Positions 24,501 through 36,932 are shown, counted from the first letter of the stretch. The stretch is 64,000 nucleotides of DNA from Limonium bicolor (GCA_023374045.1 CM041783.1:94337298-94401297); one strand, 5' to 3'. The notes: generated by a model not told the origin, from the letters alone. A program made the numbers and translations.

Positions 24501-25795
24501 GAAAGTAGTGTTTCACCATTAGGAATAGCCATTGAGAACCCCAAATTATTTTTCATTACTAAAAAAATCACGAATCTAAAATCCTATATTCATCCTTTTT
24601 ACTCCACCTAACAAAGAGATGAAAGGAAATCTCACCATTATGTGTGCAATCCAAGAATGAGATGGAGGGCTTCTTGTGTGTCAACAAATAACTCGCAAGG
24701 CATTCACACAACAGAGCGAGAGCTTTTTTTTCCGGAGAAAAAAAAACGCAGGTTAGGGTTGGAAATAAATTAGGGATTAGCATTGTCAGAAAACGTGAGG
24801 ATTTTCAACAGCCTAGAACTCACAAACCAGGCAAGCTCAGTCGGTCAGTCGATGAAAATGCAAAGACACTCAGAAGTCAGTAACTCACGAAGATGGTCTC
24901 ATGGATGTCAAGCCAAAATATAAAACAGCAGGAATCTGACAACCAGAAAAGAGTAATCGACAACCATAGAGACTGATCTTCGAAATGAACGCAGTCGGTT
25001 TCGAACACAGTCGGATGTTTAAAGGAGACTTTGATCTCTCCATGAGTCAAGCCAAAATGCATAACCGAATCCCTTTTATCAAGTCCAAGTACAAACAGAT
25101 AGACAGTAATGGCAAACCGTGGAACACGAAACTACAGATTTTTCAGTCTTTTGCACCCATCCGTCTTCGTGAACCCGCAGACCCATTTTGGGTTCGGCAT
25201 TCAACATGACACGTATTGACAATAACGAAAACGGAAAGCATAAAAAAATCAGAGGCATGCAAATAACCAGTACTGAAGAGCGATGATACTAGCATCAGGT
25301 ACTTTCCTGACGAAATCGCATTCACATGGCCACCCCCCTTTCTCTCAGGGGTCATTTGGCAGGATTAAAGAGATAAAACGGGAAGAAGAGCAAAGAAAAC
25401 CCAGAAAAGAGGTGCCCAACATCATAAATCGCAAGGAAATGGAAATGTAAAAACGTGTATAACTCGCAAACTGGGGCGAGATTAGGAAAAGTTTCAAAGG
25501 GAGTTCTGACGCCACAACTTACTCTTCTTGTCAACTATGGAACCAGAGAAACTCAGTGAAGGAGAAGGAAAATCTCCGATGATCAGAGGCAAGCTTCAGG
25601 TAGAACAATGGCGGGTCTCGAAGTGTTTTTTTTTTTTTGGAACAAGGGGATTTGAACGTAAACGAATCCTCGGGATTTTTCAAAATCGGGGACCGAAAGA
25701 AGAGAATGTACCAGAGCCAAAATCAGAGAAGGAAAACGTGCCTCCTTTTATTTACTGTAGGGTTTTTTATTATGCTCTTTTATAACCAGGATTAG
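24500..25795 (-). other. Possible non-coding or unrecognised minus-strand transcription unit
   Basis: On the minus strand a TATA-like TTATAAAAG (25783-25775) lies beside telo-box motifs (AAACCCTA at about 25797 and 25763), an arrangement common in plant promoters. It is followed by exon-like DNA with a donor-like GTAAGT after AGA near 25520, and further CCAACCCTAACC near 24752. No open frame longer than ~80 codons is recognisable in this direction. It could be a lncRNA, a 5' UTR exon of an unseen gene or a dead promoter. Confidence 0.3.
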
Positions 25796-27189
25796 GGTTT
25801 TGTGAGGTAATCTCTGATTAGAATTAAAAACACTTAAGCCTGAGCCTGAGATCAGTGGGTTACATAGAGAGTTTGCTAATCAACTATACTAAGTCAGAAT
25901 TCAATATGTACATGAGAAAAATAATACAAGAGCTTTAGCCTAGACTGGATAACTCTTTTAAAATATTGTTATTTTAAAAAGAAAGTATACAATAAAATGG
26001 GAGTGTTGGTCTAAAGGCATGAAATCATGGAATATAACCAAAAATATAGTACAAATCATAATGAATTATAAATGAATAGAATAGCACAATGATATGTACA
26101 TGAAATAATAAAATAGTTAATGGGGATAAAAATGTCGATGAATGTGATAAGAGAGGAAAATGGGTCAATCATGCATAAGTGGCGAAATACACTAACACAA
26201 ATGAAAAAGTAGTAAAAGGTACATAAAATGATAGAAATAACAATGGAAATAATGATGATAAAATAATGAATAAAATCTAGAGGAATAATCAAAATAATCA
26301 TAGATAGGGTAACAGTAAATTGAGATCAGAAACTGAATACATAAAATAATGCAAGGTAATGATAAAATAATGAAATGATTTAAAACGAAAGCAACAAAAT
26401 AATTACACAAAATAAAGTGGGATAAAATAGATTACAATAAAAAGGCCCGTGCTCCTTTTTAATACCGAAGACGGGGACGACCTTCTTGTTTTTCGTTGCT
26501 TTATTTTGATAAATAATAAAATAGGGGTGAGAATTTTCGGTGTCAACACCTAAGATACGCAAGGTCCTAACCAAAACTAACGATAAAGCATAAATACTTG
26601 AATAGTTGTATAATCAAAAGGAGTGGCAAACATACCCCAAAGTTGTAATATAATATCCAAAACCTACATCAGTAGCCAAACGCTTAATACCGAAGTAATG
26701 TCAAAAGGCCCGAAGGCTACAAAAGTATAATCTCTAGAGTATGCTAATCAAACATAGATGAGCTAAGGCTCCAGAAACAGAAGAGATAATTTTCACGGAT
26801 TAATCTATAAATGTTAGTAGAAGAAGAGGTTGAGCAATCACACGCTCATTAGATGACAAACTTCATCAATAAGCATGCTCAAAACGTTTGAAAACTTAAT
26901 CATAATCCACGAATCGAAACAGAGGGAAGACGTAGTTTTCCACCAGCAAAACAAGTAGCAGAAGAAGCCAAAGTTATCACAATCAAAGCGGAGTTTAGAG
27001 TACACAAACAGAACTTGCAGAAGTCACAAAACAGAACGGGACACTAGTGCTCAATGCATACAGACGGTACAGAGATAATCCATCGTGAATAGAACGGGGG
27101 AGACACCCGTGGCAAATAACAGAAGGACATCCTACGCAGCGCGCTACAGGATAGCTAGACCCAGCCATCCACGGCTCAGACACAAGAAT
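25796..27189. other. AT-rich spacer with possible LTR edges; nothing coding
   Basis: 26000-26440 is AT-rich with repeated AATAAAATAATG-like words. TGTCAACACC at 26541 follows GAGAATTTTCGG, a form often seen at LTR ends, but no partner was found. No protein is recognised. Confidence 0.4.
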
Positions 27190-28508
27190 ACTAGGTTCCA
27201 AAACAGAAGCTTAATTCATAAAGGATTGGTGCTTAGAAATGCTCCACACAGAGGTTAAACACTTAAGCATCATTAAGGGAATCCAATCCCGCAAATGGAA
27301 GTCAAAACGGAGCTCAAACGAACATTTTAGGCAAAACAAAGGTGTGTCCGAACATGGATGTTCAAACACAAGTCGAGACTCGAAGTGAAGAAGAACCAAT
27401 GTCCGAACATGTGTCTGAACATCAATGTTCGGACACATGCCAAGAGTTGAACCATAGATACCCGGACTTGTGTCCGGACGTTTGAAGTTCAGACAATTTC
27501 TGAAAAATTAAACCTGTGGTGATGTCCCAAATGTGTCCGAACATGGATGTTCGGACTCAAGTCAAACTTAAATCAGAGGGAAAGGAGAATGGGGGTGTCT
27601 GAACTTATGTCCGGGCGTACAAGTTCGGACACAGTATGAGACTAGTAAACCAGACTCGTCCTCGCACCCTGTCCAATCTTACATGTTCAGACGGAAGTTC
27701 AGACACGTCAAAAATGTTGAAAAAGCAGAAGCGCCAAACGACCTGTCCAACATACAAGTTCGGACAAACGTCTGGACACTGCAAAAACAGCAGCATACAG
27801 AAGCGTAACGCACACAAATGGTTCCACATATACAACCAAAATCATACCACGAATCTAGAGTTTAAATTTGCAACTATGGGGTTTTAGCAGCTTAGATCCA
27901 GAACAAACCAGTTAGTAAAAAACCACAAAAGCAAAACAATTCGCACACCAGAATCCTCAATTCAGAAACGCCCCATAGCCGAACACATCCTTCGCATCCA
28001 TCCCTACCTACCTCGATCGATTGCAGAGAAGACTCGAATTTGGAAGAAGAATCAGCCACCGAAACGTAGACCAAACGCATGAGGAACACCACTGATTGTC
28101 ACCAACAACAATGTAGAGAAATCCCACAATCAGAAAAGTACCAAAACCCTCAAACCTTGAAATGTAATTCAGCAATCCATAAAAAACCTGATTTCTGACG
28201 AAGGAAACGCAGCAGAGGAGAATCAACCATAGAGAATTGACAGTAGCGGCGGAGATATCAGCAACATACTCACATACCCAGAGAGAAGGAAAACTCGGGA
28301 AAGAAGAGGAAGAACGCAGAACGAGAAACTGTCTATCGAGCGAAAGAACATGAAAGGAGATAAGAGGAATTAATTCCTTATTTAAATTCTCACCAGAAAT
28401 GAGAAGAGAAAACGACCACCTCGTCCCCCTCTTTAACTCAAATGACACTAGCGTCCTAAAAGCATTATAAGACCAACTTTAAAACAAAATGTGATGAAAT
28501 AAACTATG
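27190..28508 (-). repeat. Old LTR remnant related to LTR A
   Basis: From about 27190 the order of motifs follows LTR A read in the same direction: GCAAATGGAA...AAAACGGA...CAAACGA, then a GTCCGAAC hairpin array (27340-27790), then GA-rich promoter-side DNA with ATTTAAAT near 28380. Divergence from A is high. It is cut at 28508 by element B, and its far end was not recognised beyond 48945. Confidence 0.5.
27340..27790. repeat. Diverged GTCCGAACAT/ATGTTCGGAC hairpin array
   Basis: About seven inverted-repeat units, e.g. GTCCGAACATGGATGTTCGG near 27535 and GTGTCTGAACATCAATGTTC near 27410. Arms vary in sequence but stay complementary in most units. Confidence 0.75.
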
Positions 28509-28724
28509 TGAAATACCCCAAACTTAGATATGGCGTTTGAATGATAAACTAAGATATAAGGAGGCTAAATAATGCCTTAGAAACATTAAGAAACACTTCT
28601 AATCAAGAAAATATAAGGAAACACCAAAGAGCAGTTTAAGCAAAACGCTCTCTAAGCTTGGAGAGACATGGGAGAGTACCCAAATATTGTTCTAAGACCT
28701 TAGTAATATCCTAATGGTCATTTT

Positions 28725-28894
28725 AAATCAATTACCAAAGAAAACCAAGCTTGAAAACAAGTTAAAACAGAAAATGTGCTTTAAGGAGTCTTAAAGCACG
28801 TTTTTGAAAAATTGTCTTGTAAATGAGCTTTGAATGGCTAAATGTCCATCATTACTCTTTAATTAACATGTGTACTATATAGTATCACATTTGG
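28725..28894 (+). repeat. Block nearly identical between LTRs of B and E
   Basis: 170 bases that match 53424-53593 (element E) with only a few differences, whereas sequence on both sides diverges strongly. It contains a perfect 10-bp hairpin, GTGCTTTAAG-GAGT-CTTAAAGCAC, at 28776-28799, and the palindrome ACTATATAGT. Other copies are at about 44988-45157 and 62954-63123. Confidence 0.8.
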
Positions 28895-30721
28895 AAGTCT
28901 ATATCAATGGGAAATCAAAAATTTCACAACAATGTGCCTTGTTTTGATGAATAGTGAATTAATTAAGCTAGTTTATAACATAAGTCTATATAAGTGAGAC
29001 ATTTGGTCAACAAAGACTTAATTACCCTCATTACTAAAAGGGGGCCGGTTTTCTTAGGAGGTGAGTCACACCTTCATGACTCATTAAGTAATTAAGAAAG
29101 CAAATAAGTCTTATAAAGCATAAAGTACTATTCACCTTTTACATAAATATCACTTTATTAGTTCTCTCTCCTCACTTCTTCATTCTCCTTTGTTTTCCCA
29201 CGGTTTGAACTGCTCTCTCCCTTCTCCATTCACGTAGAGCTCAACCTCCATGAAAGCTCCACCTTCTCTTGGTCACATCTTACTCATTTTAGCTCCAAAT
29301 CCAAAACAAAATACATATTCTTCTTAGTTAGCTCAAGCTCCTTCTTTCTATCTTTTCAAAACTTCAAGAGCTTCATTTTGGTGCCAAGTCAACCACCATT
29401 AGAGAGGAAATTCAAGTTTGGAGACTCCATTGGCATCTCCATTCTCTTAAGGTAAAGAAAGTGTAAGAAAATCTAGGTTTCCACCATTTTCTTCACATGT
29501 CCGAAAATATATACTCATGGAACTCCATGTTTATGCTTTGTTCTAGCTTGTTTCTACTCTTCAAAGGAGAGAGGAGGTCCTTCTTGCTTCATATCCAAGC
29601 TTGTCTTGAGGAACTAAGGTAAAGCAATCAATTCAACCTTAAAACACATTTTAACCTAGGTTTAATTCCTTAAGGTAAGTGTGTCGTTTAGTGCTCATTA
29701 GAGTTATTGGACATTGTTTAGAACATTGGCAAGAGAACTATATTGGTGACCGAGATTTGGTAGAGAAGTCTAAGGAGAAAAGCTTGTGAAGCTTGTGAGA
29801 GAACAAGGTAAAATACTTACCTTAAGATGTCTTGTTGTTTAAGGGAATGGGATTTAGATATATGATGAGTTTAGTGTAGAGCTATATTGGGAAGGTGCTA
29901 TAAAACCTAGGAGGAACAAAGACTATACTTGTGAACTTGTGACTAAGGAGCAAATGAGAAAAGAGATAGTTTAAGAATATAAAGGTGAAGTACAAGAAGC
30001 ATTTTTATTTCAATGGGAGCCTTGTTGAGTGTATTCGCAGGTTGAAGGCAAATATATGTGGAAATTCAGTGGTTAAGATTATTGTCATTTAAGGGCCTAA
30101 GTGCCAAGCATTTTGAGTTTAAGCAATATATGATGATGTGGTGAAGTTTTAGTGTAAATTGTGTGTTTAAGTGTTGTGATGAGAATTTGTGTGGTATTGT
30201 TGTTTTGACGGAGAAAAACCATGTGTTAGGAGGTACTATATACTAGAGAACCCATGGCAAAAATTTAAAGGAGAGTTTAAGTGTTTAAGATATTCTAAGG
30301 GAATTTAATGACTAAGAAGTACTAGGATGTTCTATTGGTTGTCTATGAAAAAGGGTGAAGTTAAGGTGTTTTAATGACTTATAATGACTTAGGTATCACC
30401 ATGGAAGATTTAGGAATCAAGAGAATGTATTTGAGTATTTAGGACTTAGGTGAATGTTGGTGCACAACTAGGAAGGAAATAATGTGATGATGGAAGTTTA
30501 AACTTGTGAAGGAACTTTAGTAAATGCTTAAAAGAGTTTTAGATAGTGAAGATGCTTGGGAGATGATGTTATAGTGTGAAGAAAACATTTGGCATAGTGT
30601 TACATTAGGTATGAACCACCACCTAGAAACTAGAGGAAAGCATTACAAGTGTGGCATTATTACAAGGAAAATGTTAATGATTAAGGTGAAACTTGGTGAA
30701 TGATTTAATGTGTTTGGAGGA

Positions 30722-32442
30722 TGTTGGAGAAATATGTGACTACTTCTTCAACCTAGGCAGTGTACCTAATCGTTTTGCGGAATAGTGGAAAGGTGGGTTG
30801 TCGTACTCTTGGGGACCTCGCTGTGGATAACTGATAGTGTAGTAAATTGACTGAGATTTCTATAAACAGATTTTATCTTTTTGAGGGAAATGATTATCAG
30901 CTAAATAATAAGACAATAATAAAAAACAATTAATCAAAACAGAAAAGAAATAGAAATTATAAATCTTTTTGTGTTTTTAAAGAAGCATCCCGGTTTGTTC
31001 TGCTCACCTATTATTTATCTAATCATATTATAACTTTCCCATTTTAACAATAAACTCAAGAATCTTAATTAGTTTATTGACCGTTCCCTGTCTAATAAAC
31101 CCTGATTAATTTAAACAACAAGCGCAATTCCTTGTTCAAGTTATTAATAAATTAATCGCATTATTAATAATCCCTATTGGAGATAGATTAACCTATACGG
31201 CGAGAATATCGCTTCTAGTCGTTAACCCATTTGACTTCCTGTGTCTAGAACCTTGTCTCAGCACTGCATTTTAACAAAGAACTACAAATATCACTTTAAT
31301 AATTGTACAGAGAATTAAGCGCATTAAGGAGAGAATCAAAATACTGTTTAGATAAATTATACTGGAAAGCTTATATAACACAATTATATAAAATAGGCTA
31401 GCTTCTAACCCGGGAAGCTAGATTTATTAATCACACATAATTATAAAAACAACATAATAAATAAGATAGACAGACAGAACGAAGAAGAACGACGGTACGC
31501 GGATACAGATCAGGATATGGACTGGTTTTGTGCAGATCGTCTTCTTCGTTGGCTGTCTGGAAATAACAGCAGCGTAAGTTTAATGAACTTTGGATGGAAG
31601 ATTGTGGTGAACTGTGGTCTGTCGTGGTTTGAACGGTGGTAGTGGTGTTGGATTTTGAGGAAGGGAGTAATTATTTTCGAGCAGAAAGCTTGTAGAATTT
31701 ATAGAAGAAGGAGAAGGAGAGGAAGAAGGAGAAGGTTGGAGCACGCGTGACCAAGTGGCCAAGTTGAGGAGTAGATGGATTGGGTTTGCAGAAGATTGGG
31801 GTTGCAGACGCGTGAGGACTGTCGGTAGGCGCCTGAGATAAGTGTCGGTAGGCGCCGCGAAGAAGGAACGCGAAAAACGAAGAGAAACTGTTTCGCGTTG
31901 ATTTTATCACGTCCGCCTGCGCGTCCGCCTGGTTTGTGCGCGGACGTCTCTGTCTTGTCCGCGAGGCGGACGCCTGTGTGCTGTCCGCGAGATAAGAGGC
32001 GGACGTCTCTGCCTTGTCCGCGAGGCGACGCCTGTGTGTTGTCCGCGAGATAAGAGGCGGACGTCTCTGCCTTGTCCGCGAGATAAGAGGCGGACGTCTC
32101 TGCCTTGTCCGCGAGGCGGACCTGTGTGTGTCCGCGCCTTAACCAGGCGGACGTGTATGTTGTGGGCGGTTGTTTATATATATATCACGACTGTAGTCTA
32201 ATCTTCAATTGGCTCCAGATTCTTCGTTATAAGTCCGTTTGACTCGCCGTTTGTTGCGTTGGAAAGCTCATGAGATTATCTATCCATTAACATGGCTTTT
32301 CCTACATTTAACACATAAATATATCAGTCCATATCAAGACATAAATCTTAGGAAAAACATACGATAAGTGAGAAATGAGCAGAAAAGTGTTGATATAATA
32401 TATGAAATACACCCATAAACATGCTCATTTAGACACTTATCA
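30722..32442 (-). repeat. 3' LTR of element D
   Basis: TGTTGGAGAAATATG at the left edge to ACACTTATCA at the right. It carries the GTCCGC/GCGGAC tandem array at 31911-32154. Confidence 0.9.
31911..32154. repeat. Tandem GTCCGC/GCGGAC hairpin array in LTR D
   Basis: Repeated units of about 33 bases such as TTGTCCGCGAGGCGGACG, each containing GTCCGC-GAG-GCGGAC or a wider version with GATAAGA in the loop. The other LTR has the matching array at 35974-36219. Confidence 0.88.
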
Positions 32443-32454
32443 CACCCCCACACT
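32443..32454 (-). other. Polypurine tract of element D
   Basis: The minus strand reads AGTGTGGGGGTG directly before the LTR start TGATAAGTGTC. Confidence 0.6.
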
Positions 32455-33607
32455 TGCCTTTTGCTTGTCCTCAAGCAAAACCATGTACCCAAGTAAGTAG
32501 GAATGCTCAATACTAACAATATTATTATGAAGGGTAGGATAAACATGATCTTTAAACTTATTGAGGAGTGTGATCCATCAACTGCTGGTGGCAAAGGTGT
32601 ACTCAGGGCAAAAATAAAAATTAGAGTTTCGGGGTATGATCCGGAGTACTTCAATGCTTCTTGATTTAAGGTGACTTTGAGAACTTTTACCATGGCCAAC
32701 TTCTCTCAAGAATGGTATTGAGGAGAAAACAAAAGGAAAAATAGATTTATGCATTTGTTTCACTTTTGCATAAGAGATGAGAAGATAATATGTAAGCATC
32801 AAACTTTTGTATTTAAGAACACTCAACTTCTCTTGTTGGTTAACAATGGTGTCTCGCGAGTCCCTTATTTATTTTATTATTTTCTTTCTTTTTTTTTTGA
32901 CAGAGAAGCACCCCTTAGCAATCCCTAAGAAAGAAAACAGAAGGAACCCCTAAGCGATAAAAATCCAACCATTTCAGATCATTTGGTCACACCGCATAAA
33001 AAAAATGCTCCTCAAAAGTAATCAAAATTTTAAAATTTGTATCATTTATCCCACAATTCATAACAGTATTTATTTTTAAAGAGAACAACCCACATATAAA
33101 GGGTCCACGATATTGAATTGGAGCATTTTAAGCAATATGTCAATTTAAGAGCAACTTAAGACGAGCGATAGAGAAGTGAGTCCTCCCCCACACTTAGACT
33201 GGAGCAATGTCCTCATTGCATAGGAAGAATTAAATTAACGAGGTCATGCAAACTACTATCTCACACAATTCAAAGCAGAAGGGGGTATATAAAATTTGAA
33301 GTGCAAAGTAAAGAGAATGTACTCCCCAGAGTTCGCAGATTGTGTAGAGTAGCTCCCCCACACTTGAGTTCAGCTGTCGGAATGTGCAAGATGTTCCTGT
33401 AATAATTATTCTAAACAGCCAGAAGAACTCAAGTTAATTCTCCTCGTTCTCTCTCCTTTCCCTTTTTTTTATTTAATAAAAACATATATAGGAATAACGT
33501 GGAAAACAAAACATAAAACAAGAATAGTAGGGAAATAATATTTAACCACTGGGTTGCCTCCCAGTAAGCTGCCCGTATTTATAGTCTTTGGCTAGACTCC
33601 CACTTCG

Positions 33608-34428
33608 TTATCCTGGATCAAATATAAAAGTAGACAACAACTTCGCCAGGAAAACGAAGTTAGTAGTAATTAAGAGCAAACCACCTGGATCAAAACAGAA
33701 CGTTAAGTCGGCAAATAAAATAGGAAAATGTATACTACTCCACAAAACCTGGTGTTTGAGGAGGTACTGCCGGTAACGTAGTTCTAACAGGAGACCAGGT
33801 GGTGATGACTTCTCTTCCTCAAATTGGAGGATGTAAACATCCTCCTCTTGTTGTTGAGGCTTATGGAGGCAGGGTGAGAGTTTATGAGAGACTGGTGGTA
33901 GTGGTGTTCCTTCCTCAGATTCGAGGATATAAATTTCCACTTCCGGTTGATGAGGCTCACACAAATATCTTCAAATTTTAATTGCTCCTCTTGTGTTGGG
34001 GATGGAGATGGAGGAGATTTGTAACTTTCAGACATTTGCTCCAACTCGGCGTCGGAGAAAAATGTCATGATAAGTTTCTTTATCTCCTCATCAGAACTTG
34101 CAGCTTCATTAATATCTGGCTCGAATCGATTTTCACTCATTTGACTCACCACTGGAATTTCGTCTAGAGGCTTGGTCTGACTCGGGAGGAATTCGTCTGG
34201 CCCTTGCGTAGATTGCTGTTCATTCTGATTGAAGTAGCAGTATCCCAACTGAGCTTCTTGGTACTGTGTATTAGCCTGGTCGACTTCCCACCAATACGGC
34301 TCTCGATTTGACTGTTGAGGTGATTGATAATCTTTGACCAACCTTTGATATGAGGACATCTCCTCTTGCATGTGAGTCCATTCCAAATTGATCAATAATC
34401 TCTTCACCTCATCGTCGCCGCTCTCCAT
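33608..34428 (-). CDS. Unrecognised acidic, Gln-rich ORF of element D (one frameshift)
   Basis: Starts at 34428 (MESGDDEVKRLL) and runs 214 codons to 33784. It is rich in E, Q and S, with a W-rich patch (PYWWEVDQ). Near 33960, at the words FEDICVS, the reading becomes low-quality in this frame, while the neighbouring frame continues with repeated acidic segments (EVEIYILESEEG, EDVYILQFEEE) to 33608. A one-base indel there is likely. I do not recognise the family; it shows no zinc knuckle, protease or polymerase motif. It may be an element-encoded accessory protein or a remnant of Gag. Translation is unproven. Confidence 0.4.
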
Positions 34429-34768
34429 AATCAGAAACTATCCTACAAAAACAAAAAATAAAAATACCAAGTAGAATAGAACTAAAAATAGAAAATAAAC
34501 ACAAGAACGAAATTAACTAAATAAGAAAACAAATATGAAACAAACAGAGATAAAAGAAAACTGCTAAAATAAAAAGTAAAAAAAATAAAGGGAAAATAAA
34601 TAAAACAAATAAAAAGAAAATTAAAGAATATAACAGAAAATTTACACAATTAAAATATTAGCAGAATAATAGAAACAAAATATAACAAAAACAAAAGCAA
34701 AATATATCACAAATTTATAAACAGAAAACTCAGTAAAATTAAAAACTACCAATTAACCTTGCCGGAGA

Positions 34769-34786
34769 TCCCCGGCAACGGCGCCA
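34769..34786 (-). other. Primer-binding site of element D
   Basis: The minus strand reads TGGCGCCGTTGCCGGGGA, the hallmark primer site of Athila-group Ty3 elements, a few bases inside the LTR at 34793. Confidence 0.85.
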
Positions 34787-34792
34787 AAAACT

Positions 34793-36506
34793 TGTTGGAG
34801 AAATATGTGACTACTTCTTCACCTAGGCAGTGTACCTAATCGTTTTGCGGAATAGTGGAAAGGTGGGTTGTCGTACTCTTGGGGACCTCGCTGTGGATAC
34901 TGATAGTGTAGTAAATTGACTGAGATTTCTATAAACAGATTTTATCTTTTTGAGGGAAATGATTATCAGCTAAATAATAAGACAATAATAAAAACAATTA
35001 ATTAAAACAGAAAAGAAATAGAAATTATAAATCTTTTTGGTTTTAAAGAAGCATCCCGGGTTGTTCTGCTTACCTATTTTATCTAATCTATTAATATAAC
35101 TTTCCCATTTTAACAATAAACTCAAGAATCTTAATTAGTTTATTGACCGTTCCCTGTCTAATAAACCCTGATTAATTTAAACAACAAGCGCAATTCCTTG
35201 TTCAAGTTATTAATAAATTAATCGCATTATTAATAATCCTATTGGAGATAGATTAACCTATACGGCGAGGAATATCGCTTCTAGTCGTTAACCCATTTGA
35301 CTTCCTGTGTCTAGAACCTTGTCTCAGCACTGCATTTTAACAAAGAACTACAAATATCACTTTAATAATTGTACAAGAGAATTAAAGCGCATTAAGGAGA
35401 GGAATCAAAATACTGTTTAGATAAATTATACTGGAAAGCTTATATAACACAATTATATAAAATAGGCTTGCTTCTAACCCGGGAAGCTAGATTTATTAAT
35501 CACACATAATTATAAAACAACATAATAAATAAGATAGACAGACAAACGAAGAAGAACGACGGTACGCGGATACAGATCAGGATATGGACTGGTTTTGTGC
35601 AGATCGTCTTCTTCGTTGGCTGTCTGGAAAATAACAGCGTAAGTTTAATGAACTTTGGATGGAAGATTGTGGTGAACTGTGGTCTGTCGTGGTTTGAACG
35701 GGTGGTGTTTGGATTTTGAGGAAGGGAGTAATTATTTTCGAGCAGAAAGCTTGTAGAATTTATAGAAGAAGGAGAAGGAGAGGAAGGAAGGAGAAGGTTG
35801 GAGCACGCGTGACCAAGTGGCCAAGTTGAGGAGTAGATGGATTGGGTTTGCAGAAGATTGGGGTTGCAGACGCGTGAGGACTGTCGGTAGGCGCCTGGAT
35901 AAGTGTCGGTAGGCGCCGCGAAGAAGGACGCGAAAAACGAAGAAGAAAACTGTTTCGCGTTGATTTTAGTCACGTCCGCCTGCGCGTCCGCCTGGTTTGT
36001 GCGCGGACGTCTCTGTCTTGTCCGCGAGGCGGACGCCTGTGTGCTGTCCGCGAGATAAGAGGCGGACGTCTCTGCCTTGTCCGCGAGGCGGACGCCTGTG
36101 TGTTGTCGCGAGATAAGAGCGGACGTCTCTGCCTTGTCCGCGAGATAAGAGGCGGACGTCTCTGCCTTGTCCGCGAGGCGGACGCCTGTGTGTTGTCCGC
36201 GCCTTAACCAGGCGGACGTGTATGTTGTGGGCGGTTGTTTATATATATACCGACTGTAGTCTAATCTTCAATTGGCTCCAGATTCTTCGTTATAAGTCCG
36301 TTTGACTCGCCGTTTGTTGCGTTGGAAAGCTCATGAGATTATCTATCCATTAACATGGCTTTTTCCTACATTTAACCATAAAATATATCAGTCCATATCA
36401 AGACATAAATCTTAGGAAAACATACGATAAGTGAGAAATGAGCAGAAAAGTATTGATATAATATATGAAATACACCCATAAAACATGCTCATTTAGACAC
36501 TTATCA
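34793..36506 (-). repeat. 5' LTR of element D
   Basis: Nearly identical to 30722-32442. Most differences are single-base changes in homopolymers or short repeats. The hairpin array is at 35974-36219. Transcription would start in this LTR and run leftward. Confidence 0.9.
35974..36219. repeat. Second copy of the GTCCGC/GCGGAC array
   Basis: Same unit structure as 31911-32154, with a few one-base losses within units. Confidence 0.85.
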
Positions 36507-36615
36507 GAGGATGCTCTAAGGTGGGTTTAAGGGTCTAAATGATGTTAGAACATATTGGATGGCTTGAGGAAAGGTTTAGAAAAGATTTGGCAAAGTTTGG
36601 GCATGATTTAGTGGC

Positions 36616-36932
36616 GTCCGACCCAGGGGTCCGACCCAAGTTTGGGTCGGACGGCCTCTGTTTAACGCCAGGGAAAGTTTCTGGAATGGTCCGACCAGAA
36701 GGTTGGGTCGGACATGGGTCGGACGGGTGATTTTCAAAGGGCAAATAAGTTTCTGGAATGGTCCGACCCAGAAGGTTGGGTCGGACGTGGGTCGGACATG
36801 AGAGGTTTTAGAAGACGGAAAGTTTCTGGAATGGTCCGACCCAGTTGGTTGGGTCGGACATGGGTCGGACATGTAGGGTTTTCCAAACCCGAAAGTTACT
36901 GGAATGGTCCGACCCAGGGGTGGGTCGGACGG
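36616..36932. repeat. Tandem GTCCGACCCA/TGGGTCGGAC hairpin array in LTR B
   Basis: Five units of ~65-75 bases, each with GGTCCGACCCA, a short loop such as GAAGG, and TGGGTCGGAC, usually followed by a second ATGGGTCGGAC. Units are separated by AAAGTTTCTGGAATG-type spacers. Matching arrays lie at 47109-47448 and, diverged, 55455-55716. Confidence 0.9.

Larger units (their letters stand above)
30722..36506 (-). mobile_element. Non-autonomous Athila-like LTR element D nested in LTR B
   Basis: Flanked by the perfect 5-bp duplication GAGGA (30717-30721, 36507-36511). The uninterrupted target is visible at 46998-47008 in the other LTR of B. LTRs are 30722-32442 and 34793-36506 (1721 and 1714 bases, nearly identical). 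The minus-strand primer site next to the right LTR, TGGCGCCGTTGCCGGGGA (34786-34769), is typical of Athila and relatives, and the polypurine tract is at 32454-32443. The 2.35-kb interior lacks Gag-Pol domains. It has the CCCCCACACTTG and GGGTTGCCTCCCAGTAAGC motifs common in this plant group and one open frame. Mobility would depend on an autonomous relative. Confidence 0.9.

Noticed and set aside
24524..24539. AATAGCCATTGAGAAC repeated at 49278, as a target duplication of a huge insertion
   Set aside because: No element ends fit at the left copy, and a 16-base duplication is not made by the element types seen; probably coincidence or an old short repeat.
25528..25785. 85-codon plus-strand open frame
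   Set aside because: No family recognised, contains a poly-T derived FFFF run, and lies antisense to promoter-like DNA.
27340..27790. CRISPR-like regular repeats
   Set aside because: The units are imperfect inverted-repeat minisatellites inside LTR sequence of a plant genome, with no unique spacers of constant length.
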